This document shows, one piece after another, positions 45,911 through 58,119 of a stretch of 64,000 nt of DNA. Origin of the DNA: Rhizobiales bacterium Y(2018) (lineage in GTDB: Bacteria > Pseudomonadota > Alphaproteobacteria > Rhizobiales > Aestuariivirgaceae). The notes below the pieces were generated by a model, which worked only from the letters and a program-made list of their open reading frames with translations, had not been told where the DNA came from and ran no database searches. Every line of letters begins with the position of its first letter. The first letter of the stretch is position 1. The DNA is taken from NCBI GenBank assembly GCA_005502925.1, contig SCPD01000001.1, positions 620,001 through 684,000 on the forward strand, given 5' to 3'. The position numbers were made by a program, and so were the translations under genes.

Positions 45911-47926
45911 TCATTGCATGGCATCCACCAGCGTCAGGCCGTCCTTGGCCTCCAATCCACGGGCGGCGACGATCCGTATGCCGGGTATGGAGCGCAGCAA
46001 GGCCGCGAAAGACTCGAGCTCGGCCGATTGCGGCACCACCGCGGAAGGCACCGCATAGAGATTGAGGTCGTGACGCAGGCGCTCGCGCATCAGGCTCGCG
46101 ACATAGATCGGATATGTCTTGTCGCCTTTGCCGATCATCACATCGGTCTTCCAGGCGCGCAGCACCAGGCGCTGACTGGGGTCGCCGGCAACCGGCTTGG
46201 TCCAGGTGAATTCAGCGGCGCGGCCGCGATGCAGCGCCGGGCGCGGCGCCAGATCGGCGAGGCTGCGGTTGGGATCGAGATAAGCGAGGCCGAGCGTCCA
46301 GGACCACTTGCCCTGCTCCGTCCAGCCGTCCTTGGCGAGCGCCGCGCTCAGCGGCGAGAGATCGCCCGCCCATTGCGCGGCGAATTTTTCCTCGTTGCGC
46401 CCGGCGAGATCGATGCGCCGGCGCGACAGGCCGGCCCAGGAGCCGGTTTCCCACTGCTCCTGATCGTAGAGAACGATCGCCTCGCGCGGCGAATACATCT
46501 CGGCATTGGCGGTGTAGTCACGGTTGATATGGATCGTGCCGGCGGCGAGGAAGGCAAGGAGGACGGCGATGCTCATGCCGATGGGCTGGAGGCGGCGCGA
46601 GGGCACCGCCTCGATGGCGATGCCGAAAGCGGCGATCATCGCGGCGCCGAAGAGGAAGCCGCCGAGGACGTCCGACATCCAATGGGCGCCGAGATAGATG
46701 CGCGAATAGGCGATGGCGATGACGACGATGCCGACGGCGGCGAAAACCACCGCCTTGCCCCAGCTGCGCAAGCCATGCGTCACCAGCACCGCAAAGACAC
46801 CGAGCGTCACGGTGGCGAAGGTCGTATGGCCGGAGGGAAAGCTGAAGACCTCCGGCAGGCCGGCCAATTCCACCGGGCGCGGCCGCTGCAGCCACAATTT
46901 CATCAAGGGCACGAAGAGCCGCGCCGCCAGTATGGTGACGAAGGCCGCACTGGCGATGTGCCATTCACGCCGCCAGACCAGCCAGAGCACGATGGCGAGA
47001 CCGACCGTCACCATGACGGCGCCGTCGCCCAGCATGGTCACCATGGTCATGATCTCGTCGGCCGGCGCATTGCGCAGGCTTTGCATCATGTTGTGGATCG
47101 AGAGATCGGTATTGATCAGCGCCGACTGGCCAAAGACGCTGCTCATGATGTGGAGGAAGGCGATGAGCGCCGTCACCGCCAGAGCGGCGAACAGAATGAT
47201 CGACAGCGATCCCGGATGCGCCGGCGAAATCACGGCGCCGATGCGTGGCCAGAAGCGGCCCGGCTGCCCTTCCGCCCAGGCGGCGAAACGGTCCTGGCCG
47301 CGTTCGATGATCGGCCCGAGGCCGCCGATGAAGAGCCGGATGAGCCAGCCGGCGACCGCCAGCAGCACGAGCAGCACCAGAAGGACGATCAGCAGTCTTT
47401 CGCTGAGTTCGCCCGCCATGGCGAGCACCTGGCCGAACAGCATGCCCGGCGCCACATGCGCCAAGGCCCAGAACAGGCCCGATGAGACATTGATCACCGC
47501 GAAATAGACCTGCCCCATGCCGAACATGCCGACAATGCCCGGCACCACCGCTTTGACACCCGGCACGAAGCGGCCGATGGCGATCGACTTGCCGCCATGC
47601 TTGCGCACGAAGTCCTCACCGCGCGCCACCAGGACCGGATAGCGGTTGAGCGGCCAGAGCGTCTTGAGCCGCTCGCCGAACAGGCGCCCCGCCCAATAAG
47701 ACAATTGATCGCCGAGTATGGCGCCGACAGCGGTTGCCGCAAAAACCGGCCAGAATTCCAGATGCCCGGTGCCGACCAGCATGCCGGCGCCGACCAGCAC
47801 CGCGGTCGAGGGCACGAACAGGCCGATGATGAGCAAGGCCTCGCCGAAGGCGATCAAAAAGACAATGGCGATCGCCCAGCCGGGATTCTGGGTGAAGAAA
47901 TCGAGATAAGGCTGAATATACTCCAT
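45911..47926 (-). CDS. DedA / PAP2 phosphatase / LssY-C fusion membrane protein
   Basis: The 671-residue protein joins three parts. Residues 1-200 are a DedA domain (GDQLSYWAGRLFG, GRFVPGVKAVVPGI). Residues about 240-440 are a PAP2 phosphatase with KLWLQRPRP (343-351), SFPSGH (362-367) and SRIYLGAHWMSD (408-419). The rest is an LssY-C-like periplasmic domain. DedA proteins recycle undecaprenyl phosphate or phospholipids, and PAP2 enzymes dephosphorylate the pyrophosphate form, so the fusion fits lipid-carrier recycling. Some ten membrane helices are visible. Confidence 0.9.
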   Translation of the reverse strand: MEYIQPYLDFFTQNPGWAIAIVFLIAFGEALLIIGLFVPSTAVLVGAGMLVGTGHLEFWPVFAATAVGAILGDQLSYWAGRLFGERLKTLWPLNRYPVLVARGEDFVRKHGGKSIAIGRFVPGVKAVVPGIVGMFGMGQVYFAVINVSSGLFWALAHVAPGMLFGQVLAMAGELSERLLIVLLVLLVLLAVAGWLIRLFIGGLGPIIERGQDRFAAWAEGQPGRFWPRIGAVISPAHPGSLSIILFAALAVTALIAFLHIMSSVFGQSALINTDLSIHNMMQSLRNAPADEIMTMVTMLGDGAVMVTVGLAIVLWLVWRREWHIASAAFVTILAARLFVPLMKLWLQRPRPVELAGLPEVFSFPSGHTTFATVTLGVFAVLVTHGLRSWGKAVVFAAVGIVVIAIAYSRIYLGAHWMSDVLGGFLFGAAMIAAFGIAIEAVPSRRLQPIGMSIAVLLAFLAAGTIHINRDYTANAEMYSPREAIVLYDQEQWETGSWAGLSRRRIDLAGRNEEKFAAQWAGDLSPLSAALAKDGWTEQGKWSWTLGLAYLDPNRSLADLAPRPALHRGRAAEFTWTKPVAGDPSQRLVLRAWKTDVMIGKGDKTYPIYVASLMRERLRHDLNLYAVPSAVVPQSAELESFAALLRSIPGIRIVAARGLEAKDGLTLVDAMQ

Positions 47927-48232
47927 GCGGCCAGCGGCTCGTTAAGTCGGGAAGGTCACAGGGATATTACGATGCGGCGCATGCGACAGGCAGGACATGC
48001 GCCGGACTTACCAAGAACCTCATGTCAAGAACAAGGCAGCGCCTCTTCACGATCTCGCGGGTTGCGACGAGGATAGCGGGTTCCAGGCCGGTGAATGACT
48101 TAAAAAGCTGCAACAATATGAACAAAAATCGCATGATCGGAGACTACGCCGAATCACGCGTGAGCGCCAAGCTCGAATGAAGGCCGCCTCTCTGCTATTC
48201 AAGACGTCCTCTCACCTCCTTGTGATCGCCCG
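47927..48232. other. Divergent intergenic region, no gene seen
   Basis: These 306 bp separate two divergent genes and should hold both promoters. I see no clear -35/-10 pair, hairpin or small gene. Confidence 0.5.
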
Positions 48233-49780
48233 ATGACCGACATTTCCACCGACAGATCAACTGCCAGCGCCGCGACCTGGGCCGGATTCGCCGCCATGTG
48301 CCTCGGCATGTTCATGGCGATCCTCGACATCCAGGTCGTGGTGACGTCACTCGCCGTCATCGAGGAAGCACTGGCGATCGGCGCCGACCGGATGAGCTGG
48401 ATCCAGACGGCCTATCTTATCGCCGAGATCATCGCCATTCCGCTCACTGGCCTGTTCATTCGCGCGCTCGGCCTGAAGCGCACCTTCATCATCGCGCTCA
48501 GCATCTTCACGCTCGCCTCGATCGCTTGCGCCTTCAGCTTCGATTTCGCATCCCTCATCGCGGCGCGGGTCATCCAGGGCTTCGCCGGCGGCGTTCTCAT
48601 CCCGCTCGTCTTCGCCGCCGTCTTCCTGCTGTTCCCGAAATCGAGCGAGGCGCTCGCCACCACGATCGCCGGCATGGTGGCGGTGCTGGCGCCGACGCTC
48701 GGGCCGGTGGTCGGCGGCTGGATCACCGAGACGACATCGTGGCACTGGCTGTTCCTCATCAATGTCGTGCCGGGGATCATCGCTCTTTTTGTCGCCGCAA
48801 GAAGCTTCGCGCCGGAAGCCCGCGACATCTCGCATTTCAAGCGGCTCGACTGGCTGTCGCTGATCAGTCTCGCTCTCGGGCTCGCCGCTTTCGAGATCGC
48901 GCTCAAACAGGCGCCCGACGATGGCTGGCTGTCGGGCACGGTGCTAGGCCTTCTTGCCGCGACCGTCATTCTCGCCGTCTTCTTTATCCGGCGCACGTTC
49001 ACCCATGATAATCGTATCGTCGACATCTCGCTTCTGCGCCGGCGCAATTTCGCCGCCGGCTGCGTTTTGAGCTTCGCGCTCGGCGCCGCGCTCTTCGGCA
49101 TGGTCTATCTGATGCCGGTCTTCCTCTCCTTCGTGCGCGGCCACGGTCCGTTACGCATCGGCGAGATTATGCTGGTGACGGGCGCCGCCCAGCTTCTGAT
49201 GGCGCCGATCGCGGTGCAGCTCGAAAAACGCGTCGATGCCCGCCTCCTGACCGTGGCGGGTTTCCTCGTCTTCGCCCTGGGTCTCGCTTTGAGCATGAAC
49301 GAGACCACCGACACCGACTACGCCGAAATGTTCTGGCCGCAGGTCATCCGCGGCGCGTCGGTCATGCTGTGCCTCTTGGCACCCACCCATATCGCTCTGT
49401 CGCAGCTGGCGCCCAGCGAGATCGGCGACGGCAGCAGCCTCTTCAACATGATGCGCAATCTGGGCGGCGCCATCGGCATATCGCTGATCGACACGGTGAT
49501 GTTCACGCGCGGCCCCGAGCATGCCGACATGCTGACCGAGAAGCTCAAGGCGGGCGACCCGGCGATGCTCGAGCTCTTCGGCCTAACGCCGGCCGACATC
49601 GAGGGCGGGCTCGATTCCATGCGGCTCATGGACCTCCTGCCCGATCTCGAGAAGCAGTCGCTGGTGATGGCGATCAACGATGCCTGGCTGCTCCTGGCGC
49701 TGATCACGCTCATCGGCCTCGTCGCGCTTTGCTTCGTGCGGCGGGTGGAGCAGTCCTCGCATCGCGTGGCCCTGCATTAG
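48233..49780 (+). CDS. MFS drug:H+ antiporter, DHA2 (EmrB/QacA) family
   Basis: The 515-residue protein has about 14 hydrophobic segments. It carries the DHA2 start MFMAILDIQVVVTSLAVIEE and the motif C-like stretch IQGFAGGVLIPLVFAAVFLL and APTLGPVVGGWITETTSWHW. It should export hydrophobic or amphipathic compounds using the proton gradient. No EmrA-type membrane fusion partner and no regulator lies next to it. The substrate is unknown. Confidence 0.9.
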   Translation: MTDISTDRSTASAATWAGFAAMCLGMFMAILDIQVVVTSLAVIEEALAIGADRMSWIQTAYLIAEIIAIPLTGLFIRALGLKRTFIIALSIFTLASIACAFSFDFASLIAARVIQGFAGGVLIPLVFAAVFLLFPKSSEALATTIAGMVAVLAPTLGPVVGGWITETTSWHWLFLINVVPGIIALFVAARSFAPEARDISHFKRLDWLSLISLALGLAAFEIALKQAPDDGWLSGTVLGLLAATVILAVFFIRRTFTHDNRIVDISLLRRRNFAAGCVLSFALGAALFGMVYLMPVFLSFVRGHGPLRIGEIMLVTGAAQLLMAPIAVQLEKRVDARLLTVAGFLVFALGLALSMNETTDTDYAEMFWPQVIRGASVMLCLLAPTHIALSQLAPSEIGDGSSLFNMMRNLGGAIGISLIDTVMFTRGPEHADMLTEKLKAGDPAMLELFGLTPADIEGGLDSMRLMDLLPDLEKQSLVMAINDAWLLLALITLIGLVALCFVRRVEQSSHRVALH

Positions 49781-49889
49781 GCTTTGCCCTAATCATTCCG
49801 CAATTCCACCGCCGGTTTGCCGCCGGCGAGCCTCGCAATATCCGTGAAGCGGGCTCTTGATGCAGTGATAAAACAAGAGGGACGGTCAG

Positions 49890-51419
49890 ATGACGAGCTT
49901 CAACGGCCTGGCGCCGGTTGGACGTGCTTTTCTCAATCAGTTCACCTCGAGATTCTGGACCAAGGCGGTCGCCGCTCTGGTGCTGGCGCTCCTTGCCGAC
50001 GCGCTGTTTCTCAGGCCCCAGGGCTTCGTCGCCGGCTCGACGCTCGGCCTCTTCGCCGCGAGCCTGCTCGCCATCGTCTGGCTGATGCGCGTGCCGCGAC
50101 CCGGATCGTTCGACTATGCGCTGGGTATCGCCGCCCTCGGTCTCTGCTTTGCCTTGTTCAACGATCCAGGTCCCCTGGCCGCCATCCTGCTCTGGTCGGC
50201 GCTCGCCCTCCTCGTCCTGCGCCCGACTTTCAGAAGCCCGGCCGACGCCCGCGATCTCGCCCTCAAGCTCGGCATCTTCACGCTCACAATGTCGCTGTTC
50301 CCCTTCCGGGATCTGGGACTTCTGCGGCTCGCCCGCAAACGTCATCCGGCGCAAGCCTTCAAGCTCGCGCCTCTGATCCTGCCGGTCACGGCGGTTCTTC
50401 TCTTCGGCCTGCTCTTCATCTGGGCCAATCCAGTCCTCGAGAATTTCGCCACATCCTTCGACGGCGGCAGCCTGTTCACGGTCCTGACCATAGACCGCCT
50501 GATACTTTGGGCCTTCACCGGCATGATCGTGTGGAGCCTCCTGCGCGCCAGCGCCATCTATCTGCCGAAGGGCGCCAACTATGAAGCGGATAAGGTCGAT
50601 GGGCGCATCGTCCGGCTGTTCTCGGTCCAGAGCGTGCTCATCGCCCTTATCCTGTGCAATGCCATCTTCGCGCTCCAGAACGGGCTCGATCTCACCTATC
50701 TGTGGGCCGGCGAGACGCTGCCCAATGGTTTGACGCACGCGCAATATGCCCATCGCGGCGCCTATCCGCTCATCCTGACGGCGCTGCTCGCCGGCGCCTT
50801 CGTCCTGGTGGCGCTGCGCCGGGGCGCGCCCAGCGAACACGACACGCGCATCCGCGCGCTCATCTATTTCTGGCTGGCGCAAAACGTCTTTCTCGTCGCC
50901 TCGGCGATGCTGCGCACGCTCAATTACATCGAGGATTATTCGCTGACTTTCCTCAGAATGTCGGCGCTGATCTGGATGGGACTCGTCGCCTTCGGCTTCG
51001 TTCTCATCGTGGCGCGCATTCTTATGGCCAGGTCCGGGCGCTGGCTCATCAATGGCAATGCCCTGGCGGCGGTCGGTGTGCTTTATGCCATGGCCTTTGT
51101 CGATCTCTCGGGCTTCATCGCCAGCTACAATGTCCGCCATGCGGGCGATGTCGGCGGCCGCGGCCAGACGCTCGACATGCCCTATCTCGCCAGTCTGGGC
51201 CCCGCCGCCCTGCCCGCTTTCGACTGGTATATCGCGCGTATGCGCGACAGACCGCCGGCCTACACCGCACGGCTGTTCCGCGATGAAATCTACGCCCAGC
51301 TGGAGCTCAGGCAACAAGACTGGCGCTCATGGACATGGGCCGGCCAGCGCTTTCTCGCCTCTTTGCCGCCGGCACCCGCCCCGCAGATGTGGCAGGCACC
51401 GCAGCGTAAGGCCCACTGA
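49890..51419 (+). CDS. DUF4173 (DUF4153-like) multispanning membrane protein
   Basis: The 509-residue protein has about 11 hydrophobic segments. Conserved features of the DUF4173 family include GLDLTYLWAGETLPNG, YAHRGAYPLILTALLAG and TLNYIEDYSLTFLR, followed by a soluble C terminus with an internal Pro-rich end. Function is unknown; it sits in the inner membrane. GAGGGAC lies before the ATG. It is 109 bp after the MFS gene and may be independently expressed. Confidence 0.85.
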   Translation: MTSFNGLAPVGRAFLNQFTSRFWTKAVAALVLALLADALFLRPQGFVAGSTLGLFAASLLAIVWLMRVPRPGSFDYALGIAALGLCFALFNDPGPLAAILLWSALALLVLRPTFRSPADARDLALKLGIFTLTMSLFPFRDLGLLRLARKRHPAQAFKLAPLILPVTAVLLFGLLFIWANPVLENFATSFDGGSLFTVLTIDRLILWAFTGMIVWSLLRASAIYLPKGANYEADKVDGRIVRLFSVQSVLIALILCNAIFALQNGLDLTYLWAGETLPNGLTHAQYAHRGAYPLILTALLAGAFVLVALRRGAPSEHDTRIRALIYFWLAQNVFLVASAMLRTLNYIEDYSLTFLRMSALIWMGLVAFGFVLIVARILMARSGRWLINGNALAAVGVLYAMAFVDLSGFIASYNVRHAGDVGGRGQTLDMPYLASLGPAALPAFDWYIARMRDRPPAYTARLFRDEIYAQLELRQQDWRSWTWAGQRFLASLPPAPAPQMWQAPQRKAH

Positions 51420-51528
51420 GAATCGGGGCTTTTCGGGCCTTTTCCCAGTCAAGCGCAAGGTTTCCTTGCCGGGGTCTCCCGAATCGTGGCGCACTCTCGC
51501 TTATCCGCAGACTGCCGTCAACCTGTGG

Positions 51529-51544
51529 ACACAAGATGTTGTGT
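51529..51544 (+). promoter_or_regulatory. NrdR box upstream of nrdJ
   Basis: ACACAAGATGTTGTGT is a 16-bp palindrome (ACACAA/TTGTGT) that fits the NrdR consensus acaCwAtATaTwGtgt. A weaker copy starts 31 bp later (ACACTAACTGTTGACG, 51560-51575), overlapping the -35 box. Two boxes about three helical turns apart is the usual NrdR operator form. Confidence 0.7.
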
Positions 51545-51569
51545 TAAGATTTTGGTTACACACTAACTG

Positions 51570-51598
51570 TTGACGTTCTCATGACGATGTAATAGATT
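51570..51598 (+). promoter_or_regulatory. Predicted nrdJ promoter
   Basis: TTGACG (51570-51575), 17 bases, then TAGATT (51593-51598). This predicts a start near 51605 and a leader of about 200 nt. Confidence 0.55.
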
Positions 51599-51604
51599 GA
51601 GTCT

Positions 51605-51803
51605 TGAGGCTGAGGGGTACAGAGAACCGGGGCAAAAGCCGGGTCTCACAAATCAAAAAAACCCAAAATAATGCTGCTTGATCCGCGAGGCGTTGTTTCG
51701 CGGATAGGGAGTACTGCGTCGTCAAACACGGGTGAACTGAAGCCGGTGGGTGGATTCTTGCGCGTCCGCCCGTGGGCCAACATTGAAGAAGACGAGGGAT
51801 ATC
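51605..51803 (+). promoter_or_regulatory. Structured 5' leader of nrdJ
   Basis: Three hairpins are visible: an interrupted stem with GAGA/TCTC and GGC-AAAA-GCC (about 51621-51647); a perfect 8-bp stem ATCCGCGA/TCGCGGAT (51681-51705); and a 7-bp stem GGGTGGA/TCCGCCC (51748-51771). The ribosome-binding site GAGGGA is unpaired. No B12-box or other known riboswitch core is recognised, so a regulatory role is open. Confidence 0.45.
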
Positions 51804-55505
<3,702 letters not shown>

Positions 55506-55535
55506 GAGGTGAGCGCCGCATAGAGACGATCCGAG

Positions 55536-55563
55536 AATGGCCGGGCATGTCCCGGCCATTTTC
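55536..55563 (+). terminator. Terminator of nrdJ
   Basis: AATGGCCGGG and its complement form a 10-bp stem with a short loop, followed by TTTC, about 30 bp after the nrdJ stop. Confidence 0.8.
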
Positions 55564-56110
55564 TTGCGGGCGATCACCTCCCGGAATTTGTCCGTCATCG
55601 GTCGAAATGATGGCGATGGCTGTCGTGTTCGCCAAAATTCCAAGCGCCGATTTCCCCTTCACGCGCATCGCCGAGCGCCACTTCGGACCGGCTCCAACGG
55701 GCGGATTCAGCCTCCAGGGACCATCTTCCACAAATATTTTTACAAGCGTGACTTTGCCGCCACAGTCGAAAACCGGTCTCCGAAAGGCCTCGGCGAGGCC
55801 GATTCAGAGCCCTATTCCGTATACGGAGCATACCAAGAAAACACTTGATTCCGGCTCGATTCCCGTGAATCCGAGGCTTTTTCATCCGTCCACGGATAAA
55901 AACTACGATTTCTCAATGTTTACCGGTTGTTAGCTGATTTCTGATGACATACCAGATGTGGTCGGCATATTGCCGAATCACACAAACAGGTAGACAACAC
56001 GTTGCGATGACGGTCTGACAAATGTTGATTCCTCATGGGTCATCTGTCGATCGTTTGATGTGAGGCTTACCTGCGTTATTGGGGCTCTAATTTAACCAGG
56101 AGAAATAGAT
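55564..56110. other. Long intergenic region before the Lys/Ala-rich peptide gene
   Basis: No supported gene was found in about 547 bp. The second half (55840-56110) is AT-richer and probably carries the promoter of the peptide gene; TTGATG-16-TATTGG near 56056 is a weak candidate. An open frame from 55600 has no start signal or recognisable motif. Confidence 0.5.
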
Positions 56111-56188
56111 ATGGCTGCGAAGAAAGCTGCTAAGAAGAAAGCCGCTAAGAAGGCTACGAAGAAGAAGGCCGCCAAGAAGAAGACCTAA
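56111..56188 (+). CDS. 25-residue Lys/Ala-rich histone-H1-like micro-protein
   Basis: ATG at 56111, TAA at 56188. The peptide consists of Met plus Ala, Lys and three Thr, in repeated AAKK/AAKKK units (starts MAAKKAAKKKAAKKATKKK), like the tails of bacterial histone-H1-like proteins. AGGAG lies 9 bases before the ATG and a strong terminator follows, so it is a self-contained transcription unit, not chance coding. With a net charge of about +13 it would bind nucleic acid or ribosomes. Codons alternate GCT/GCC and AAG/AAA, with no single DNA repeat. Confidence 0.7.
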   Translation: MAAKKAAKKKAAKKATKKKAAKKKT

Positions 56189-56210
56189 TCTTCTTTAGCG
56201 ATACTTCAGG

Positions 56211-56253
56211 ACTGGGCCCCGGACGGCATGCGCCTCCGGGGCCAGTTCTTTTT
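56211..56253 (+). terminator. Strong terminator of the Lys/Ala-rich peptide gene
   Basis: ACTGGGCCCCGGA pairs with TCCGGGGCCAGT (12 bp, one bulged G), followed by TCTTTTT. Confidence 0.9.
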
Positions 56254-56294
56254 GTGGAGCACGCAGCGCGCCGAAATGCTCCCCGGATATGGCT

Positions 56295-56951
56295 TCAGAC
56301 CGGCTTGCGGCTACCGTAACGGATCGCCGCCTCGAGATAGAGCGCCAGGACGACGCCGTTCAGAATGTGCCAGACGAAATGCGTGCCGATCGGTAAAAGC
56401 GAGCACAGCACGATATCGGCGGTGCGAAAAATCAGCGACACGAACAGAACCGTCGAGGCCAGGCTCACATTGAGATGGGCCGGATGGCCACGCCGCAAGA
56501 GCTCGATCGAAACGAGCACGCTCGCCACCAGCGCCGGCAGATAGGCGCCCGAGCCGTTCATGAAACCGGGCGGCAGGATGTTTTCGGTGACAAAGGTGAT
56601 GGCGAACAGGACGATCAGGGTGCCGGCGACCTTCCACCAGGCGAAGCCCAGGAAGCGGCGGAGGGCGAAAGCCAGATAGCCATAGATGAAGACCGTGATC
56701 GGCAATACATCCGCCAGCACCGACCATTGATTGGCGAAGGTGTGGAAGGCCAGGCTGCCGAGACCAATCACGAAGACGAGCGCGATGAGGAGCCAGATGA
56801 CCGGCTCGCGGTTGCCCCGCCTGAGCGCCGCCCGGGCGGCCCAGATCGCCGCGATGATGAAGGCTGCATTACTCAGCGCATTGAGCGGCTCGGCCAGGAG
56901 GCCGGGATGTAAGCGTTCGCAATAAGAGTCGATCGGCGCAAACCAGTCCAT
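56295..56951 (-). CDS. Ceramidase-family (alkaline phytoceramidase-like) membrane protein
   Basis: The 218-residue protein starts DWFAPIDSYCERLHPGLLAE and continues EPLNALSNAAFIIAAIWAAR, the signature of the bacterial arm of the ceramidase family (CREST superfamily). Putative zinc ligands are in GSLAFHTFANQWSVLADVLP and GTHFVWHILNG. About seven hydrophobic segments are seen. Whether it cuts sphingolipids or another amide lipid is unknown. A composite repeat lies just upstream. Confidence 0.85.
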   Translation of the reverse strand: MDWFAPIDSYCERLHPGLLAEPLNALSNAAFIIAAIWAARAALRRGNREPVIWLLIALVFVIGLGSLAFHTFANQWSVLADVLPITVFIYGYLAFALRRFLGFAWWKVAGTLIVLFAITFVTENILPPGFMNGSGAYLPALVASVLVSIELLRRGHPAHLNVSLASTVLFVSLIFRTADIVLCSLLPIGTHFVWHILNGVVLALYLEAAIRYGSRKPV

Positions 56952-56968
56952 GAGAGCCCCTCAAGCTA

Positions 56969-57080
56969 GATCACGATGAATTGGGATCGCTACGATCCAA
57001 ATTCATAAACGTGATCGATTCTAATATTTTAGCGCGGGATTCTCGTGAAAAACCGGCATCCACCTTTTCGCATCCCGCGT
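56969..57080 (-). repeat. RIME-like composite palindromic repeat, copy 4
   Basis: Order B (56969-57016) then A (57031-57080), the same orientation as copy 3. The A arms read GCGCGGGAT/ATCCCGCG where copies 1 and 3 have GCGCGTGAT/ATCACGCG, a compensated T-A to G-C change. The B stem is ATGAATTGGGATCG against CGATCCAAATTCAT (one mismatch), different in sequence but paired. Confidence 0.8.
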
Positions 57081-57093
57081 CAGCGTGGTTCGA

Positions 57094-57123
57094 ACAAAAA
57101 AGCCGCGGGAAATTCCCGCGGCT
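57094..57123 (-). terminator. Terminator of the L,D-transpeptidase gene
   Basis: On the minus strand AGCCGCGGGAA pairs with TTCCCGCGGCT (11 bp, one-base loop region) and is followed by TTTTTTG, 24 bp after the stop at 57147. Confidence 0.85.
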
Positions 57124-57146
57124 CATCTTACCTGGATTCGCCGGGT

Positions 57147-57872
57147 CTATTGATAGACATAGACCCGCGAACCGACGGCGACCCGTTCATAGAGATCGAT
57201 CACGTCGGAATTCATCATGCGGATGCAGCCGGAGGACACCGCGCCGCCAATCGAGGCGGCATTGTTGGTGCCATGGATGCGAAACAGGGTCCCAGAGATG
57301 TACATGGCGCGGGCGCCCAGCGGGTTGTTCGGACCGCCTTCCATGTAATCCGGTATCTTGTTGCCCTTGGCGGCTTCACGCGCGATCATCGTCGCGGGCG
57401 GGCGCCAATCCGGCCATTCCTTCTTCATGCCGATCCTGGAATTGCCGCTCCACTGGAAGCCGTCCTTGCCGACGCCGACCTTGTAGCGCAGCGCCTTGCC
57501 GCCCGGCAGCACATAATAAAGAGCACGCTCGGGGGTGCGGACGATGATCGAGCCCGGCTTGTACTTCGAATCGGCGAAGGAGACGGTCGAACGGGTGGTG
57601 CGGTCGCTCATCCCCGACACGGAGCCGCGGCTGACCCGCCTCGTATTGAACAGGCATTCGAAGAAACCACCGCAGTTGCGCCGCGTGCTCATGCGGCGCT
57701 CTTTCTTGACTTCGGGCTTCTTCTTCTCGATGACCTTCTTTTTCTTAGGCGCCGGCTTCTCGTCCGCCACCGAGATGTTGGACTTCACATTCGGCGTCGA
57801 GGCCTGCACCTGTCCCACCGCAAGCCCCGTCACGGCCAGGACAGCCGCAACGCCGATCCACAATTTCCGCAT
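57147..57872 (-). CDS. L,D-transpeptidase (YkuD family)
   Basis: The 241-residue protein has a signal peptide (KLWIGVAAVLAVTGLAVG) and a Lys-rich linker (KPAPKKKKVIEKKKPEVKK) likely to bind the wall. The YkuD domain has the catalytic motif LFRIHGTN and SSGCIRM. It forms 3-3 peptidoglycan cross-links or attaches proteins to the wall in the periplasm. The ATG follows AAGGGG. It is one of the many Ldt paralogues common in Hyphomicrobiales and stands alone. Confidence 0.92.
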   Translation of the reverse strand: MRKLWIGVAAVLAVTGLAVGQVQASTPNVKSNISVADEKPAPKKKKVIEKKKPEVKKERRMSTRRNCGGFFECLFNTRRVSRGSVSGMSDRTTRSTVSFADSKYKPGSIIVRTPERALYYVLPGGKALRYKVGVGKDGFQWSGNSRIGMKKEWPDWRPPATMIAREAAKGNKIPDYMEGGPNNPLGARAMYISGTLFRIHGTNNAASIGGAVSSGCIRMMNSDVIDLYERVAVGSRVYVYQ

Positions 57873-58119
57873 ATTAACCCCTTGTTAAGAGACAGCCCCG
57901 TCTCGAATGGAATTATCCGCGGCGGACATTAATCCTTCGTCTTTGACGTTTCAACTGGCCAGACGGTCAGGATTTTCCGCCCTCGCCCGGCCCGCCTGGC
58001 ACCATTTCGGGCCGGCCAAATCGCAACTTCGCCACGAGTTCGCCATTGGATTTTCCCATCGCTTGACCTAATGTCTGCCGCCCGGGTGGGGCATTCAATA
58101 TTTTTCAAGAGGTTAGGAT

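Noticed and set aside
51502-51532. DnaA-box-like TTATCCGCA and TGTGGACAC before nrdJ
   Set aside because: Both deviate from the consensus, so a DnaA role is not supported.
51605-51803. Cobalamin riboswitch before the B12-dependent reductase
   Set aside because: No B12-box-like core or the usual kissing-loop layout could be found; only generic hairpins are seen.
55600-55932. Possible gene of about 110 codons after nrdJ
   Set aside because: No ribosome site, no motif, unusual composition, and it reads through the probable promoter region of the next gene.
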